Shown: piece by piece, positions 1 through 5,471 of the stretch
Layout of the letters: every line of letters starts with the position of its first letter
Numbering within the stretch: the stretch's first letter is position 1
Source of the DNA: Rhodospirillaceae bacterium
Lineage (GTDB): Bacteria; Pseudomonadota; Alphaproteobacteria; Micavibrionales; UBA2020
NCBI GenBank assembly: GCA_003524565.1
Contig: DQGU01000066.1
Span: 1-5,710, forward strand
Direction of reading: 5' to 3'
DNA length: 5,710 nt
Translations under genes and position numbers: made by a program
The notes under the pieces: model-generated
Told to the model about the DNA's origin: nothing
Databases searched by the model: none
What the model saw: the letters and a program-made list of their open reading frames with translations, nothing else

Positions 1-487
1 CTCCCGTGGTCGCGTTGATGCCCGACGGAATATCGACGGCAATGACAGGCAATCCCTTCGCGCGGATTTTGTCGAACAGGATGACAAGCACCGGCGGCAG
101 TTGTTCTTTGAAGCCTGTGCCGAAAACGGCATCGACGACAAGGTCTGTTTGATGCACGGGCAGGTTTGAATTCAGGTTTTCAACTGTGCCTTCCCATGCT
201 TCGGCGGCTTCTGCCGCATCGCCTTTGAGTGCGCTTTTTTTAACAAGGCACGCCACGCGCACCGACCAGCCGGGACGTTTGGAAAGCATCTGCGCGGCGA
301 CAAAACCATCCGCGCCGTTATTGCCGGCACCGCATAAAAAAAGCACACGGCATGGCGGTGCATTTTTTTCGATAGCTGCGGAAAGACCTGCGGCGGCAGA
401 TGAAATGAGCTGATGCGCCGGCGTGCCTGCGGCAATCGCCGCCAGGTCGGCTTTTTTCATTTCGGCGGCGGTCAGGATTTCGAACAT
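1..487 (-). CDS. nnr: NAD(P)HX epimerase domain (Nnr/YjeF N-terminal), 5' part of gene
   Basis: Reading leftward from the ATG at 487-485 gives 162 codons without a stop; the gene continues past the window edge. The product would epimerise the R and S forms of hydrated NADH/NADPH so that the damaged cofactors can be repaired in the cytoplasm. The visible part is the YjeF N-terminal Rossmann-like domain: the opening ILTAAEMKKAD, the glycine-rich CGAGNNGADGF at residues 52-62, VVDAVFGTG around 117-125, and the substrate-site motif VDIPSGI at 151-157. In many bacteria this domain is fused to a C-terminal ADP-dependent dehydratase; whether that is so here cannot be seen. The usual 'LMERAG'-like helix is replaced by LISSAAAG (residues 28-34). 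The start is chosen because the family motif begins almost at once; no good Shine-Dalgarno is visible. A TATAAC sequence 15-20 bases upstream could be a -10 box, but I find no matching -35. It diverges from the DUF3592 gene. Confidence 0.93.
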   Translation of the reverse strand, partial: MFEILTAAEMKKADLAAIAAGTPAHQLISSAAAGLSAAIEKNAPPCRVLFLCGAGNNGADGFVAAQMLSKRPGWSVRVACLVKKSALKGDAAEAAEAWEGTVENLNSNLPVHQTDLVVDAVFGTGFKEQLPPVLVILFDKIRAKGLPVIAVDIPSGINATTG

Positions 488-584
488 AGGTCAAGTATTG
501 CAGGTTATAGATGGCAGGGGAAGGGGGCACGGCAGCGCAAAATATTTGCCGATTTTTTGGGGCTGATTGTTTAGGATGGCTGAA

Positions 585-592
585 GCAGGGGG
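585..592 (+). promoter_or_regulatory. Ribosome binding site of the DUF3592 gene
   Basis: GCAGGGGG sits five bases before the ATG at 598. It decides the start of the DUF3592 protein in favour of 598 rather than the in-frame ATG at 511. Confidence 0.6.
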
Positions 593-597
593 CGGTC

Positions 598-1122
598 ATG
601 TCTATTACAGCGTCTATTACAAAGGCTTTGGGTCAGCGCATATTTTTTACCATTTTTCTGGCGATAGCCGGCTTGGGCGGGCTGCCTGTCATATTGTCTT
701 ATGCCGAAGGCCTTGCCAGTTACCGCTACGCGGAAGTCAGCTGTGAAATCCTGCGCAACAAATGGATAAAAAAGCAAGACGGGGATTACAAGCTCGACCT
801 TGAATACCGCTACGAGGTAGGCGGAGAGGTATATACAGGAACACGCTATCTGTCTGGCCTTGATAATTTATCGAACCAGCGCCTGCGTGATATACGCAGA
901 CCCGTGAAGCAGTTGCAACCGGGAGCAAAGGCCTATTGCTATGTGAACCCGCGCAATCCGGCGCAGTCCGTGGTGGAGCGCGGCAGCGTGCATCCGTGGC
1001 ATCATGCCGTTTTGCTGGGGATGTTGCTGCTGGTCGGGCTTTGGGGATTTTTGACGGCGTTTTTTATGCCGGACTGGGCGGAAGAAAACATGATTATGGA
1101 CGGCGATTCCAGCGGCGATTAA
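598..1122 (+). CDS. DUF3592 family membrane protein
   Basis: A 174-residue protein with two predicted membrane helices, at about residues 15-34 and 136-156, enclosing a roughly 100-residue domain outside the membrane. That domain shows the DUF3592 pattern: a CEI strand at 49-51, an aromatic 'LEYRYEVGGEVYTG' strand pair at 68-81, and the segment 'PGAKAYCYVNPRNPAQSVV' at 108-126, where VNPxxP is the family hallmark. The function of DUF3592 proteins is not established, and I assign none. The start at 598 is preferred over an in-frame ATG at 511 because GCAGGGGG lies five bases upstream of it, while the upstream ATG has no ribosome binding site and would add 29 low-complexity residues. The C-terminus is acidic (DGDSSGD). 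The gene stands alone, diverging from nnr and converging on tRNA-His, and I see no terminator between it and the tRNA. Confidence 0.8.
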   Translation: MSITASITKALGQRIFFTIFLAIAGLGGLPVILSYAEGLASYRYAEVSCEILRNKWIKKQDGDYKLDLEYRYEVGGEVYTGTRYLSGLDNLSNQRLRDIRRPVKQLQPGAKAYCYVNPRNPAQSVVERGSVHPWHHAVLLGMLLLVGLWGFLTAFFMPDWAEENMIMDGDSSGD

Positions 1123-1168
1123 ACGCAGGCGATACCGTGCAGCGGGTGATGGAGATTTGAAGGGAAAG

Positions 1169-1244
1169 TGGGGCGATCGACGGGGTTTGAACCCGCGACA
1201 TCTTGGACCACAACCAAGCGCTCTACCGCTGAGCTACGACCGCC
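1169..1244 (-). tRNA. tRNA-His (anticodon GTG)
   Basis: Read on the minus strand the cloverleaf is complete. The acceptor stem GCGGTCG (1243-1237) pairs with CGATCGC (1179-1173) including one G-T pair. The D stem is GCTC/GAGC, the anticodon stem CTTGG/CCAAG, the loop TTGTGGT with anticodon GTG at 1211-1209, and the T arm GCGGG-TTCAAAC-CCCGT. The base before the stem (1244) is G and the discriminator (1172) is C, giving the encoded G-1:C73 pair that is the classic identity element for histidyl-tRNA synthetase. The terminal CCA is encoded (1171-1169). A candidate promoter lies about 70-95 bases upstream, so the primary transcript would have a 5' leader removed by RNase P, leaving G-1 attached as usual for tRNA-His. 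I saw no terminator just downstream. Confidence 0.97.
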
Positions 1245-1299
1245 ACATTTAGGAATGCCAGTTTTCCGAAACCTTGCAAAAGCGGGCTTCAGTCCCCTC

Positions 1300-1338
1300 G
1301 ACACCGCGCGGTTTTATCAGAAACCGCCGCGCGGGGTC
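1300..1338. repeat. GC-rich inverted repeat with two CCGCGCGG palindromes
   Basis: GACACCGCGCGGTTT (1300-1314) is matched by the reverse complement of 1321-1338, apart from one mismatch and a three-base bulge, leaving a six-base spacer. Each arm holds a self-complementary CCGCGCGG (1304-1311 and 1327-1334), with centres 23 bp apart. No T-tract follows on either strand, so it is unlikely to be a terminator. It coincides with the candidate tRNA-His promoter: one palindrome lies in the spacer between -35 and -10, the other just downstream of the -10. An operator or a chance GC-rich fold are both possible. Confidence 0.55.
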
Positions 1339-1340
1339 AA
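1313..1340 (-). promoter_or_regulatory. Candidate sigma-70 promoter for tRNA-His
   Basis: On the minus strand a -35 box TTGACC (1340-1335, 5 of 6 matches to consensus) is separated by 16 bases from a -10 box GATAAA (1318-1313, 4 of 6). The sequence following the -10, ACCGCGCG, is a GC-rich discriminator of the kind found at stable RNA promoters under stringent control. Transcription would begin near 1306, giving a leader of about 60 nucleotides before the mature tRNA. This is pattern matching by eye. Confidence 0.45.
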
Positions 1341-1444
1341 GGTCATTACATAGCATATACACATCATCATATATGAGTGCGTGCAGGCGCGCCATGGAAG
1401 ATTGCCTATTTTTTGTGCAATTGCGTGTTTTTTAGGCGTGAGGC
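1341..1444. other. Upstream part of the glnB regulatory region, no gene seen
   Basis: The gap between tRNA-His and glnB (1245-1558) has no convincing gene. This part holds an inverted repeat CATATA (1354-1359) / TATATG (1370-1375) with a 10-base spacer, a GGCGCGCC palindrome (1386-1393), and GCAATTGC (1417-1424) flanked by T-runs. If NtrC activates the sigma-54 promoter its sites would be expected about here, but I find no clear TGCAC...GTGCA dyad. Confidence 0.3.
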
Positions 1445-1472
1445 TTGGCTTCTTTCCCTTAAACTATATTAA
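1445..1472 (+). promoter_or_regulatory. Possible sigma-70 promoter upstream of glnB
   Basis: TTGGCT (1445-1450) and TATTAA (1467-1472) are spaced by 16 bases and each matches four of six consensus positions. Tandem sigma-70 and sigma-54 promoters before glnBA are known in some alphaproteobacteria. The region is AT-rich, so chance matches are likely. Confidence 0.25.
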
Positions 1473-1473
1473 A

Positions 1474-1486
1474 ATTCAATATGTTA
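1474..1486 (+). promoter_or_regulatory. Possible IHF site
   Basis: ATTCAATATGTTA matches the IHF consensus WATCAANNNNTTR with a single mismatch. It lies about 15 bases upstream of the sigma-54 -24 element, where IHF-induced bending commonly helps an enhancer-bound activator reach the polymerase. It sits in an AT-rich stretch, so the match could be accidental. Confidence 0.35.
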
Positions 1487-1501
1487 GCGTGATTGAAAAT
1501 C

Positions 1502-1516
1502 TGGCACGCAATTTGC
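1502..1516 (+). promoter_or_regulatory. Sigma-54 (RpoN) promoter of glnB-glnA
   Basis: TGGCACG (1502-1508), four bases, then TTGC (1513-1516) match the -24/-12 sigma-54 consensus TGGCACG-N4-TTGC, with the required ten bases between GG and GC. Transcription would start near 1527, leaving a leader of about 32 nucleotides before the glnB ATG. Such promoters need an enhancer-binding activator. NtrC is the expected one for glnBA, which makes expression rise under nitrogen limitation. Confidence 0.9.
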
Positions 1517-1558
1517 GAACATACGCGCCGTTTAAAACCCGCACAGGATTCAGGCGCG

Positions 1559-1897
1559 ATGAAGAAAATCGAAGCGATTATCAAGCCGTTCAAACTCGAC
1601 GAGGTGAAGGAAGCCCTTCACGAAGTCGGCGTACAGGGCATGACCGTGACCGAGGTGCGCGGCTTTGGCCGCCAGAAGGGGCATACCGAACTTTACCGCG
1701 GCGCCGAATACGTCGTCGATTTTCTGCCCAAGGTCAAAATCGAGGTTGTGGTCGAAAACGGGCAGGTCGATGACGTGATTGAAGCCATCGAAAAAGCCGC
1801 GCAAACCGGCCGCATCGGCGACGGCAAGATTTTTGTGTTGTCCGTTGAAAACGTCATCCGTGTCCGCACGGGGGAACGCGGCAAACAGGCCATCTAG
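1559..1897 (+). CDS. glnB: Nitrogen regulatory protein PII
   Basis: A 112-residue protein, exactly the usual PII length. PII forms a cytoplasmic trimer that binds ATP/ADP and 2-oxoglutarate and passes the nitrogen signal to GlnE, NtrB and other targets. The start MKKIEAIIKPFKLDEVKEAL is typical. The T-loop runs about 37-55 and contains YRGAEYVVDF, with Tyr51 as the conserved site of uridylylation by GlnD. The B-loop TGRIGDGKIF at 83-92 is the nucleotide-binding signature. An in-frame extension back to an ATG at 1493 is rejected: it begins upstream of the sigma-54 promoter, and family similarity starts at 1559. An AGGA lies ten bases upstream of the chosen ATG. Linkage to glnA, not amtB, favours GlnB over GlnK. 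The gene is followed after 85 bases by glnA on the same strand, with no terminator between. Confidence 0.97.
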   Translation: MKKIEAIIKPFKLDEVKEALHEVGVQGMTVTEVRGFGRQKGHTELYRGAEYVVDFLPKVKIEVVVENGQVDDVIEAIEKAAQTGRIGDGKIFVLSVENVIRVRTGERGKQAI

Positions 1898-1968
1898 GCC
1901 GCATATATTTTCCAAACGACTGCCTATCTACCGGACTTTATACACACAGACAAACAAACCAAACGGCC

Positions 1969-1975
1969 AGAGGAG
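1969..1975 (+). promoter_or_regulatory. Ribosome binding site of glnA
   Basis: AGAGGAG ends seven bases before the ATG at 1983 and is the strongest Shine-Dalgarno in the window. It fixes the glnA start and therefore supports the unusual N-terminal tail as genuinely translated. The preceding 1939-1968 is CA-rich and probably unstructured. Confidence 0.75.
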
Positions 1976-1982
1976 AAAACAC

Positions 1983-3452
1983 ATGGCAAAGACCAACGCA
2001 AAACTGAAAGTGGCGAAAGCGCCTGCGAAACCTGCAAAGGCAAAGCAGAACTTCGCGCCGCTGTTCAAGCTTATCAAAGAACACAACATTGAATATGTAT
2101 CTTTCCGCTTCACCGACCTGCGCGGTAAACTGCAGCACACGGCGCAGCATGTATCGACGGTTGACGAAGACCTGCTGACGGACGGTATCATGTTCGACGG
2201 CTCTTCGATTGCCGGCTGGAAAGCCATCAACGAGTCCGACATGGTGTTGATGCCCGATGTATCGACCGCGGTTCTCGACCCCTTCAGCGCACAGCCGACG
2301 CTTGATGTTTTCTGCGACGTGTATGAACCTGCGACGGGGCTTCCGTATTCCCGCGACCCGCGCTCCATCGCGCGCGCGGCCGAGCAGTACCTGAAAGCGA
2401 CGGGCGTGGGCGATACCGCTTACTTTGGCCCCGAAGCTGAATTCTTCATCTTCGACGATGTGCGCATCAACGTGCAGATGAACAAGGTTTCGTATGAAAT
2501 CGACAGCATGGAAGGCCCCTATAACTCCGGCACCGACTATGAACATGGCAACATGGGTCACCGTCCGGGCGTGAAGGGCGGCTATTTCCCCGTGCAGCCT
2601 ATCGACAGCTCCAACGATATGCGCGGCGAGATGACTTCCGTTCTCGCGCGCATGGGCGTGCCGATGGAAAAGCACCACCATGAAGTGGCGCCGTCGCAGG
2701 TTGAACTGGGCCTCAAGTTCTCCACGCTGGTTGACAGCGCGGACAACATGCAGCTTTACAAATACGTCGTGCATAACGTCGCGCATGCCTATGGCAAAAC
2801 AGCGACCTTCCTGCCGAAGCCGGTTTTCGGCGACAACGGTTCGGGCATGCACGTTCACCAGTCCATCTGGAAAGCTGCCAAGCCGCTGTTCGCGGGCGCT
2901 GGTTACGCCGACCTGTCGGAAACCTGCCTGTACTACATCGGCGGTATCATCCGCCACGCCAAGGCGCTGAACGCCATCACCAACCCGACCACCAACAGCT
3001 ACAAGCGTCTGGTGCCGGGTTACGAGGCGCCGGTTCTGCTCGCATACTCCGCGCGCAACCGCTCCGCATCCTGCCGCATTCCCTTCGCGGCCAGCCCCAA
3101 GGCGAAACGCGTGGAAGTCCGCTTCCCCGATCCGGCTGCCAACCCGTATCTGGCTTTTGCCGCGATGCTGATGGCCGGTCTTGACGGTATCCAGAAAAAA
3201 ATCCATCCGGGTGAAGCGATGGACAAAAACCTCTACGACTTGCCGCCGGAAGAACTGTCGGAAATCCCGACCGTTTGCGGCAGCCTGCGCGAGGCACTGG
3301 ACGCCCTGCGTGACGACCATGACTTCCTGCTCAAAGGCGGCGTCTTCTCCAAAGACTTCGTCGAGAGCTATCTGGAGCTGCGCTATGCAGAGGTGAAGGC
3401 ATTCGAAACCATGCCGCACCCGATTGAATTCGCGATGTATTACTCCGTCTAA
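1983..3452 (+). CDS. glnA: Glutamine synthetase, type I
   Basis: A 489-residue enzyme that makes glutamine from glutamate, ammonia and ATP as a cytoplasmic dodecamer, the entry point of ammonium assimilation. Visible motifs: the beta-grasp FRFTDLRGKLQH (41-52), the MFDGSSIAGW latch (70-79) with the catalytic Asp72, the metal-ligand GPEAEFFIFD (149-158), HHHEVAPSQVELGLKF (231-246), the ATP-site NGSGMHVHQS (285-294), the flap-like NPTTNSYKRLVPGYEAP (334-350), RNRSASCRIP (358-367), and RFPDPAANPYLAF (380-392). Tyr418 in KNLYDLPPEE corresponds to the Tyr adenylylated by GlnE, so covalent regulation is expected. Usual length is about 470; the excess is a 20-odd-residue tail rich in Lys, Ala and Pro before the family match begins near QNFAPLFKLIKEHNIEYV. 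The start is secure: a strong AGAGGAG precedes it and the next Met is residue 70. Second gene of the glnB operon, under the sigma-54 promoter. Confidence 0.98.
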   Translation: MAKTNAKLKVAKAPAKPAKAKQNFAPLFKLIKEHNIEYVSFRFTDLRGKLQHTAQHVSTVDEDLLTDGIMFDGSSIAGWKAINESDMVLMPDVSTAVLDPFSAQPTLDVFCDVYEPATGLPYSRDPRSIARAAEQYLKATGVGDTAYFGPEAEFFIFDDVRINVQMNKVSYEIDSMEGPYNSGTDYEHGNMGHRPGVKGGYFPVQPIDSSNDMRGEMTSVLARMGVPMEKHHHEVAPSQVELGLKFSTLVDSADNMQLYKYVVHNVAHAYGKTATFLPKPVFGDNGSGMHVHQSIWKAAKPLFAGAGYADLSETCLYYIGGIIRHAKALNAITNPTTNSYKRLVPGYEAPVLLAYSARNRSASCRIPFAASPKAKRVEVRFPDPAANPYLAFAAMLMAGLDGIQKKIHPGEAMDKNLYDLPPEELSEIPTVCGSLREALDALRDDHDFLLKGGVFSKDFVESYLELRYAEVKAFETMPHPIEFAMYYSV

Positions 3453-3471
3453 TCGCGGCTTCGTCCAAGAC

Positions 3472-3507
3472 AAAACCCCCTGCCGCAAGGCAGGGGGTTT
3501 TTGTTTT
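3472..3507. terminator. Rho-independent terminator after glnA, probably bidirectional
   Basis: CCCCCTGCC (3476-3484), a GCAA tetraloop and GGCAGGGGG (3489-3497) form a perfect nine-pair stem followed by TTTTTGTTTT. AAAA precedes the left arm, so on the minus strand the stem is also followed by a T-run. It can therefore end both glnBA and the converging small gene. Confidence 0.92.
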
Positions 3508-3514
3508 AGGCTTC

Positions 3515-3700
3515 TCAGTTACGCGCGGGCTTCGGTACTTTGGCCGAATTTTCACGCATACGCGCGAGGTCGCGGCGGAGAAGTTCACAATTCTGAAGTA
3601 TCGTATCGTTCGACGGCTTCACGCGTTCAAGGTCGCGGAGCATCATCTGTTCCATGCCGGAGAGTTTACTGTCGCCGGAGGAGCCTGTGTCGCTTGTCAT
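3515..3700 (-). CDS. Small protein of unknown function (61 residues)
   Basis: The minus-strand frame from the ATG at 3700 gives 61 residues, beginning MTSDTGSSGDSKLSGMEQMM and ending KVPKPARN. I do not recognise a family. It has no signal peptide or membrane segment. Residues about 16-50 are charged and amphipathic (RDLERV, ELLRRDLARMREN), likely one or two helices with coiled-coil character, between a Ser/Gly-rich start and a basic Pro-rich end. A CAGG lies about seven bases before the ATG, and a candidate promoter sits 34-62 bases upstream. The glnA terminator closes it downstream and the terminator of the exported-protein gene lies upstream, so it looks like its own transcription unit. The frame stays open further upstream, but that part crosses the terminator and the end of the neighbouring gene. 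It is short, so translation is not certain. Confidence 0.6.
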   Translation of the reverse strand: MTSDTGSSGDSKLSGMEQMMLRDLERVKPSNDTILQNCELLRRDLARMRENSAKVPKPARN

Positions 3701-3733
3701 TGAGTGGCCTGTATGTTTGTTAACGGGAAGGCC

Positions 3734-3762
3734 ATTATTGCGCGGATACGGCCAAAAAGCAA
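3734..3762 (-). promoter_or_regulatory. Candidate sigma-70 promoter of the 61-residue gene
   Basis: On the minus strand TTGCTT (3762-3757) and AATAAT (3739-3734, five of six consensus matches) are separated by 17 bases. The -35 overlaps the T-run of the preceding terminator. A start near 3727 would give a leader of about 27 nucleotides. Confidence 0.4.
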
Positions 3763-3783
3763 ACGGCGCCCGTGGGCGCCGTT
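3754..3783 (-). terminator. Rho-independent terminator of the exported-protein operon
   Basis: On the minus strand AACGGCGCC (3783-3775), a four-base loop and GGCGCCGTT (3770-3762) form a perfect nine-pair stem, followed by TGCTTTTT. It lies 45 bases beyond the stop codon of the 395-residue gene. Confidence 0.82.
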
Positions 3784-3828
3784 CAAGTGTCTGTGAATCC
3801 TTGCGTTTTCGCGCCGGTTTTCGTGGTG

Positions 3829-5016
3829 TTAACGAATGGAGCGCACGATCTCCTCGAGCGTTTGCACATTGCGTGCCCAGGCATAGAGTCGTTCCTGCTC
3901 GCGCATGGTGATGAGAAAAATAATAAGATACCATTCTTTGTCACCCAGAACGACGAGATGCAAATCCTGCTTGCTCTGGCCTATGCGGCGGCTTTCGATG
4001 TTGTAGACTTCATAGCGGTTGAAAATGAAACGGTCATAGGCAACAGACTGTTCGCTGCTTTCCATCTCGGTCACTTCCAGGTTGAACTGGGTGTCGAGCA
4101 GTTTTTTAATTTCGTCGATTTCCTTCATCAGGTTGGTGCCGCGGTTGCGGCGCACGCCCAGCATCTGGATAAACCCGTCAACCCCGCCGGTGGCGTTCTT
4201 GTTGTGCAGCTGGACGCTCAGGCGGTTCATGTCTTTGAAGTTCTGCGCAACGTTTTCCCATGATTCAGGGAGGCTCATCTTGGCCGCGTCCATCATCATA
4301 AAGGTGCGCTGCGGCTCGATGGGGCCTTCCTTGGGGTAGGTCAGGCTGAAGCTATCGACAAGACGCTTTTGCAAGAATTTGGCGTATTCGCGCAAGTTCT
4401 GCGGCACCTGCACGCGCGCCATCATCATCACGTTGCCGCTGATTTGTGCGGTGATGTAGTTGTAAAAACTTTCGCCGTTATCGAGGTTGACGAAGAAGAT
4501 GGAGGCGCGGCGCGGGTTCTTTTCATCTGTAATGATGTCCCCTTCGGGGGCGAAGCCGCTGCTGAGGATGTAGTTGCGCAGCCAGTTGGAAGCGGAAATC
4601 TCGTGCTCGATATAGGCACCGTGGACAGAAGCGCGGATGCGCTTGGTACCAATCATCGGGCTTGAAAAACGTGCAATATCGCCAATGATGCGGCCGCTTA
4701 GCGTCGCTTTGTCATCGGGCAGCATGTCGGTCTGCCAGTCTCTGGGCAGGTTCATGGTGAAATAAAGGTCGGCGCGTTTGAACGGCATGACGGTATGGAC
4801 AGTCGTCAGCTGCTCGAACGTCTGTTCGTCATGGATAGGGTGCTGCGGCGGGCCTTTCTTTTCCGGTTGCTTGCTGTCGCCGCCGAACAGGCTGCCGATG
4901 CCGGCAATGCGCTCGCTTTTTTTCATGCCGTAGATATCGCCCGCCATAACGCTGCCCGCGAACAGGCTGGCAAAAGCGAGGGAGGCAAGGGCGGAAAAAA
5001 CAAAATGCTTCATCAT
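3829..5016 (-). CDS. Exported protein of unknown function with two related domains
   Basis: A 395-residue protein with a clear Sec signal peptide: MMKHF, a hydrophobic core to about residue 21, and probable cleavage after SVMA (residue 25), leaving a periplasmic protein. There is no lipobox cysteine and no later membrane helix. After a polar linker (about 27-75, Pro/Lys-rich at 50-60) come two segments of similar plan, about 79-227 and 240-394. Each starts with a strand ending in LPxxW (LPRDW at 90-94, LPESW at 249-253), continues as alternating strands, and ends in an amphipathic helix (LREYAKFLQKRLVDSF; ERLYAWARNVQTLEEIVRSI). This resembles the layout of PsbP/DUF1795-like alpha-beta folds, but that is inference and I recognise no named family. 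The start is the first of two adjacent ATGs, with only a weak GAAAG upstream. It lies 32 bases downstream of the thioesterase gene and is probably co-transcribed with it. Confidence 0.88.
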   Translation of the reverse strand: MMKHFVFSALASLAFASLFAGSVMAGDIYGMKKSERIAGIGSLFGGDSKQPEKKGPPQHPIHDEQTFEQLTTVHTVMPFKRADLYFTMNLPRDWQTDMLPDDKATLSGRIIGDIARFSSPMIGTKRIRASVHGAYIEHEISASNWLRNYILSSGFAPEGDIITDEKNPRRASIFFVNLDNGESFYNYITAQISGNVMMMARVQVPQNLREYAKFLQKRLVDSFSLTYPKEGPIEPQRTFMMMDAAKMSLPESWENVAQNFKDMNRLSVQLHNKNATGGVDGFIQMLGVRRNRGTNLMKEIDEIKKLLDTQFNLEVTEMESSEQSVAYDRFIFNRYEVYNIESRRIGQSKQDLHLVVLGDKEWYLIIFLITMREQERLYAWARNVQTLEEIVRSIR

Positions 5017-5048
5017 CTGTACTTTCGTGAAAATGCAGGAAAGGGGTG

Positions 5049-5441
5049 TCAGCTTTGTCCGGCGATAGGCGTGGGCTTGCGGTTTTCGTCGATAGCGACG
5101 TAGGTAAATTTTCCTTCGGTGACTTTATGCGCGCTTTCGGCAAGACGGTGGCGCGCCCAGCTTTCGACGTGCACGGTGATGGAGGTGCGCCCGACTTTTT
5201 CCACGCGGGCATAGCAGCTGACCTCGTCGCCGACGAAAACGGGGTGTTTGAAAACCATGCCGTCGATGGCGACGGTGGCAATACGGCTGCCGGCGCGCTG
5301 GTGCGCGACCACGCTGCCGGCCAGGTCCATTTGCGACAAAAGCCAGCCGCCGAAGATATCGCCGTTCGCGTTGGTGTCCGCGGGCATGGCGATGGTGCGC
5401 AGGGCGGGCGCGGTGTCGTAGTCGGGTTTTTCGAAATTCAT
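5049..5441 (-). CDS. yciA: Acyl-CoA thioesterase, YciA-type hotdog fold
   Basis: A 130-residue cytoplasmic protein expected to hydrolyse acyl-CoA esters to free acid and CoA. The hotdog signature is clear: ALRTIAMPADTNANGDIFGGWLL, with NGDIFGGW at 26-33 and SQMD at 36-39, where Asp39 is the conserved catalytic acidic residue at the helix start. Then follow IATVAIDGMVFKHPVFVGD (54-72) with the CoA-site 'F.P..VGD' pattern, and VSCYARVEKVGRTSITV (74-90). The length is typical of the family. The start at 5441 is chosen because similarity begins there and AGGGGAA lies about nine bases upstream; the open frame extends to an ATG at 5630 but that would run through the promoter and into parE. The neighbour downstream is the exported 395-residue protein; parE diverges upstream. 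Substrate preference cannot be told from sequence. Confidence 0.93.
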   Translation of the reverse strand: MNFEKPDYDTAPALRTIAMPADTNANGDIFGGWLLSQMDLAGSVVAHQRAGSRIATVAIDGMVFKHPVFVGDEVSCYARVEKVGRTSITVHVESWARHRLAESAHKVTEGKFTYVAIDENRKPTPIAGQS

Positions 5442-5471
5442 ATCAGCAGATTCCCCTATAGCCTTGATTAT

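Noticed and set aside
186..599. Several frames of 75-93 codons overlapping the nnr region
   Set aside because: All conflict with the frame that encodes clear YjeF N-terminal motifs down to the window edge.
1168..1353. Plus-strand frame starting MGRSTGFEPATSW
   Set aside because: This is the familiar false peptide produced by translating the reverse strand of a tRNA gene; it covers tRNA-His.
1354..1375. Inverted repeat CATATA / TATATG
   Set aside because: Six-base arms in an AT-rich stretch are easily due to chance; no known regulator site is matched.
1381..1773. Plus-strand frame of 130 codons before and across the start of glnB
   Set aside because: It crosses the sigma-54 promoter and overlaps glnB in another frame; the latter part is an Arg-rich shadow.
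1938..3488. Open frame of 516 codons on the minus strand opposite glnA
   Set aside because: It lies almost wholly antisense to a clear glutamine synthetase gene, shows no recognisable protein family, and is explained by the strong codon bias of glnA.
3772..4263. Plus-strand frame of 163 codons opposite the exported-protein gene
   Set aside because: It begins on the terminator stem and is antisense to the signal-peptide protein; composition looks like a shadow.
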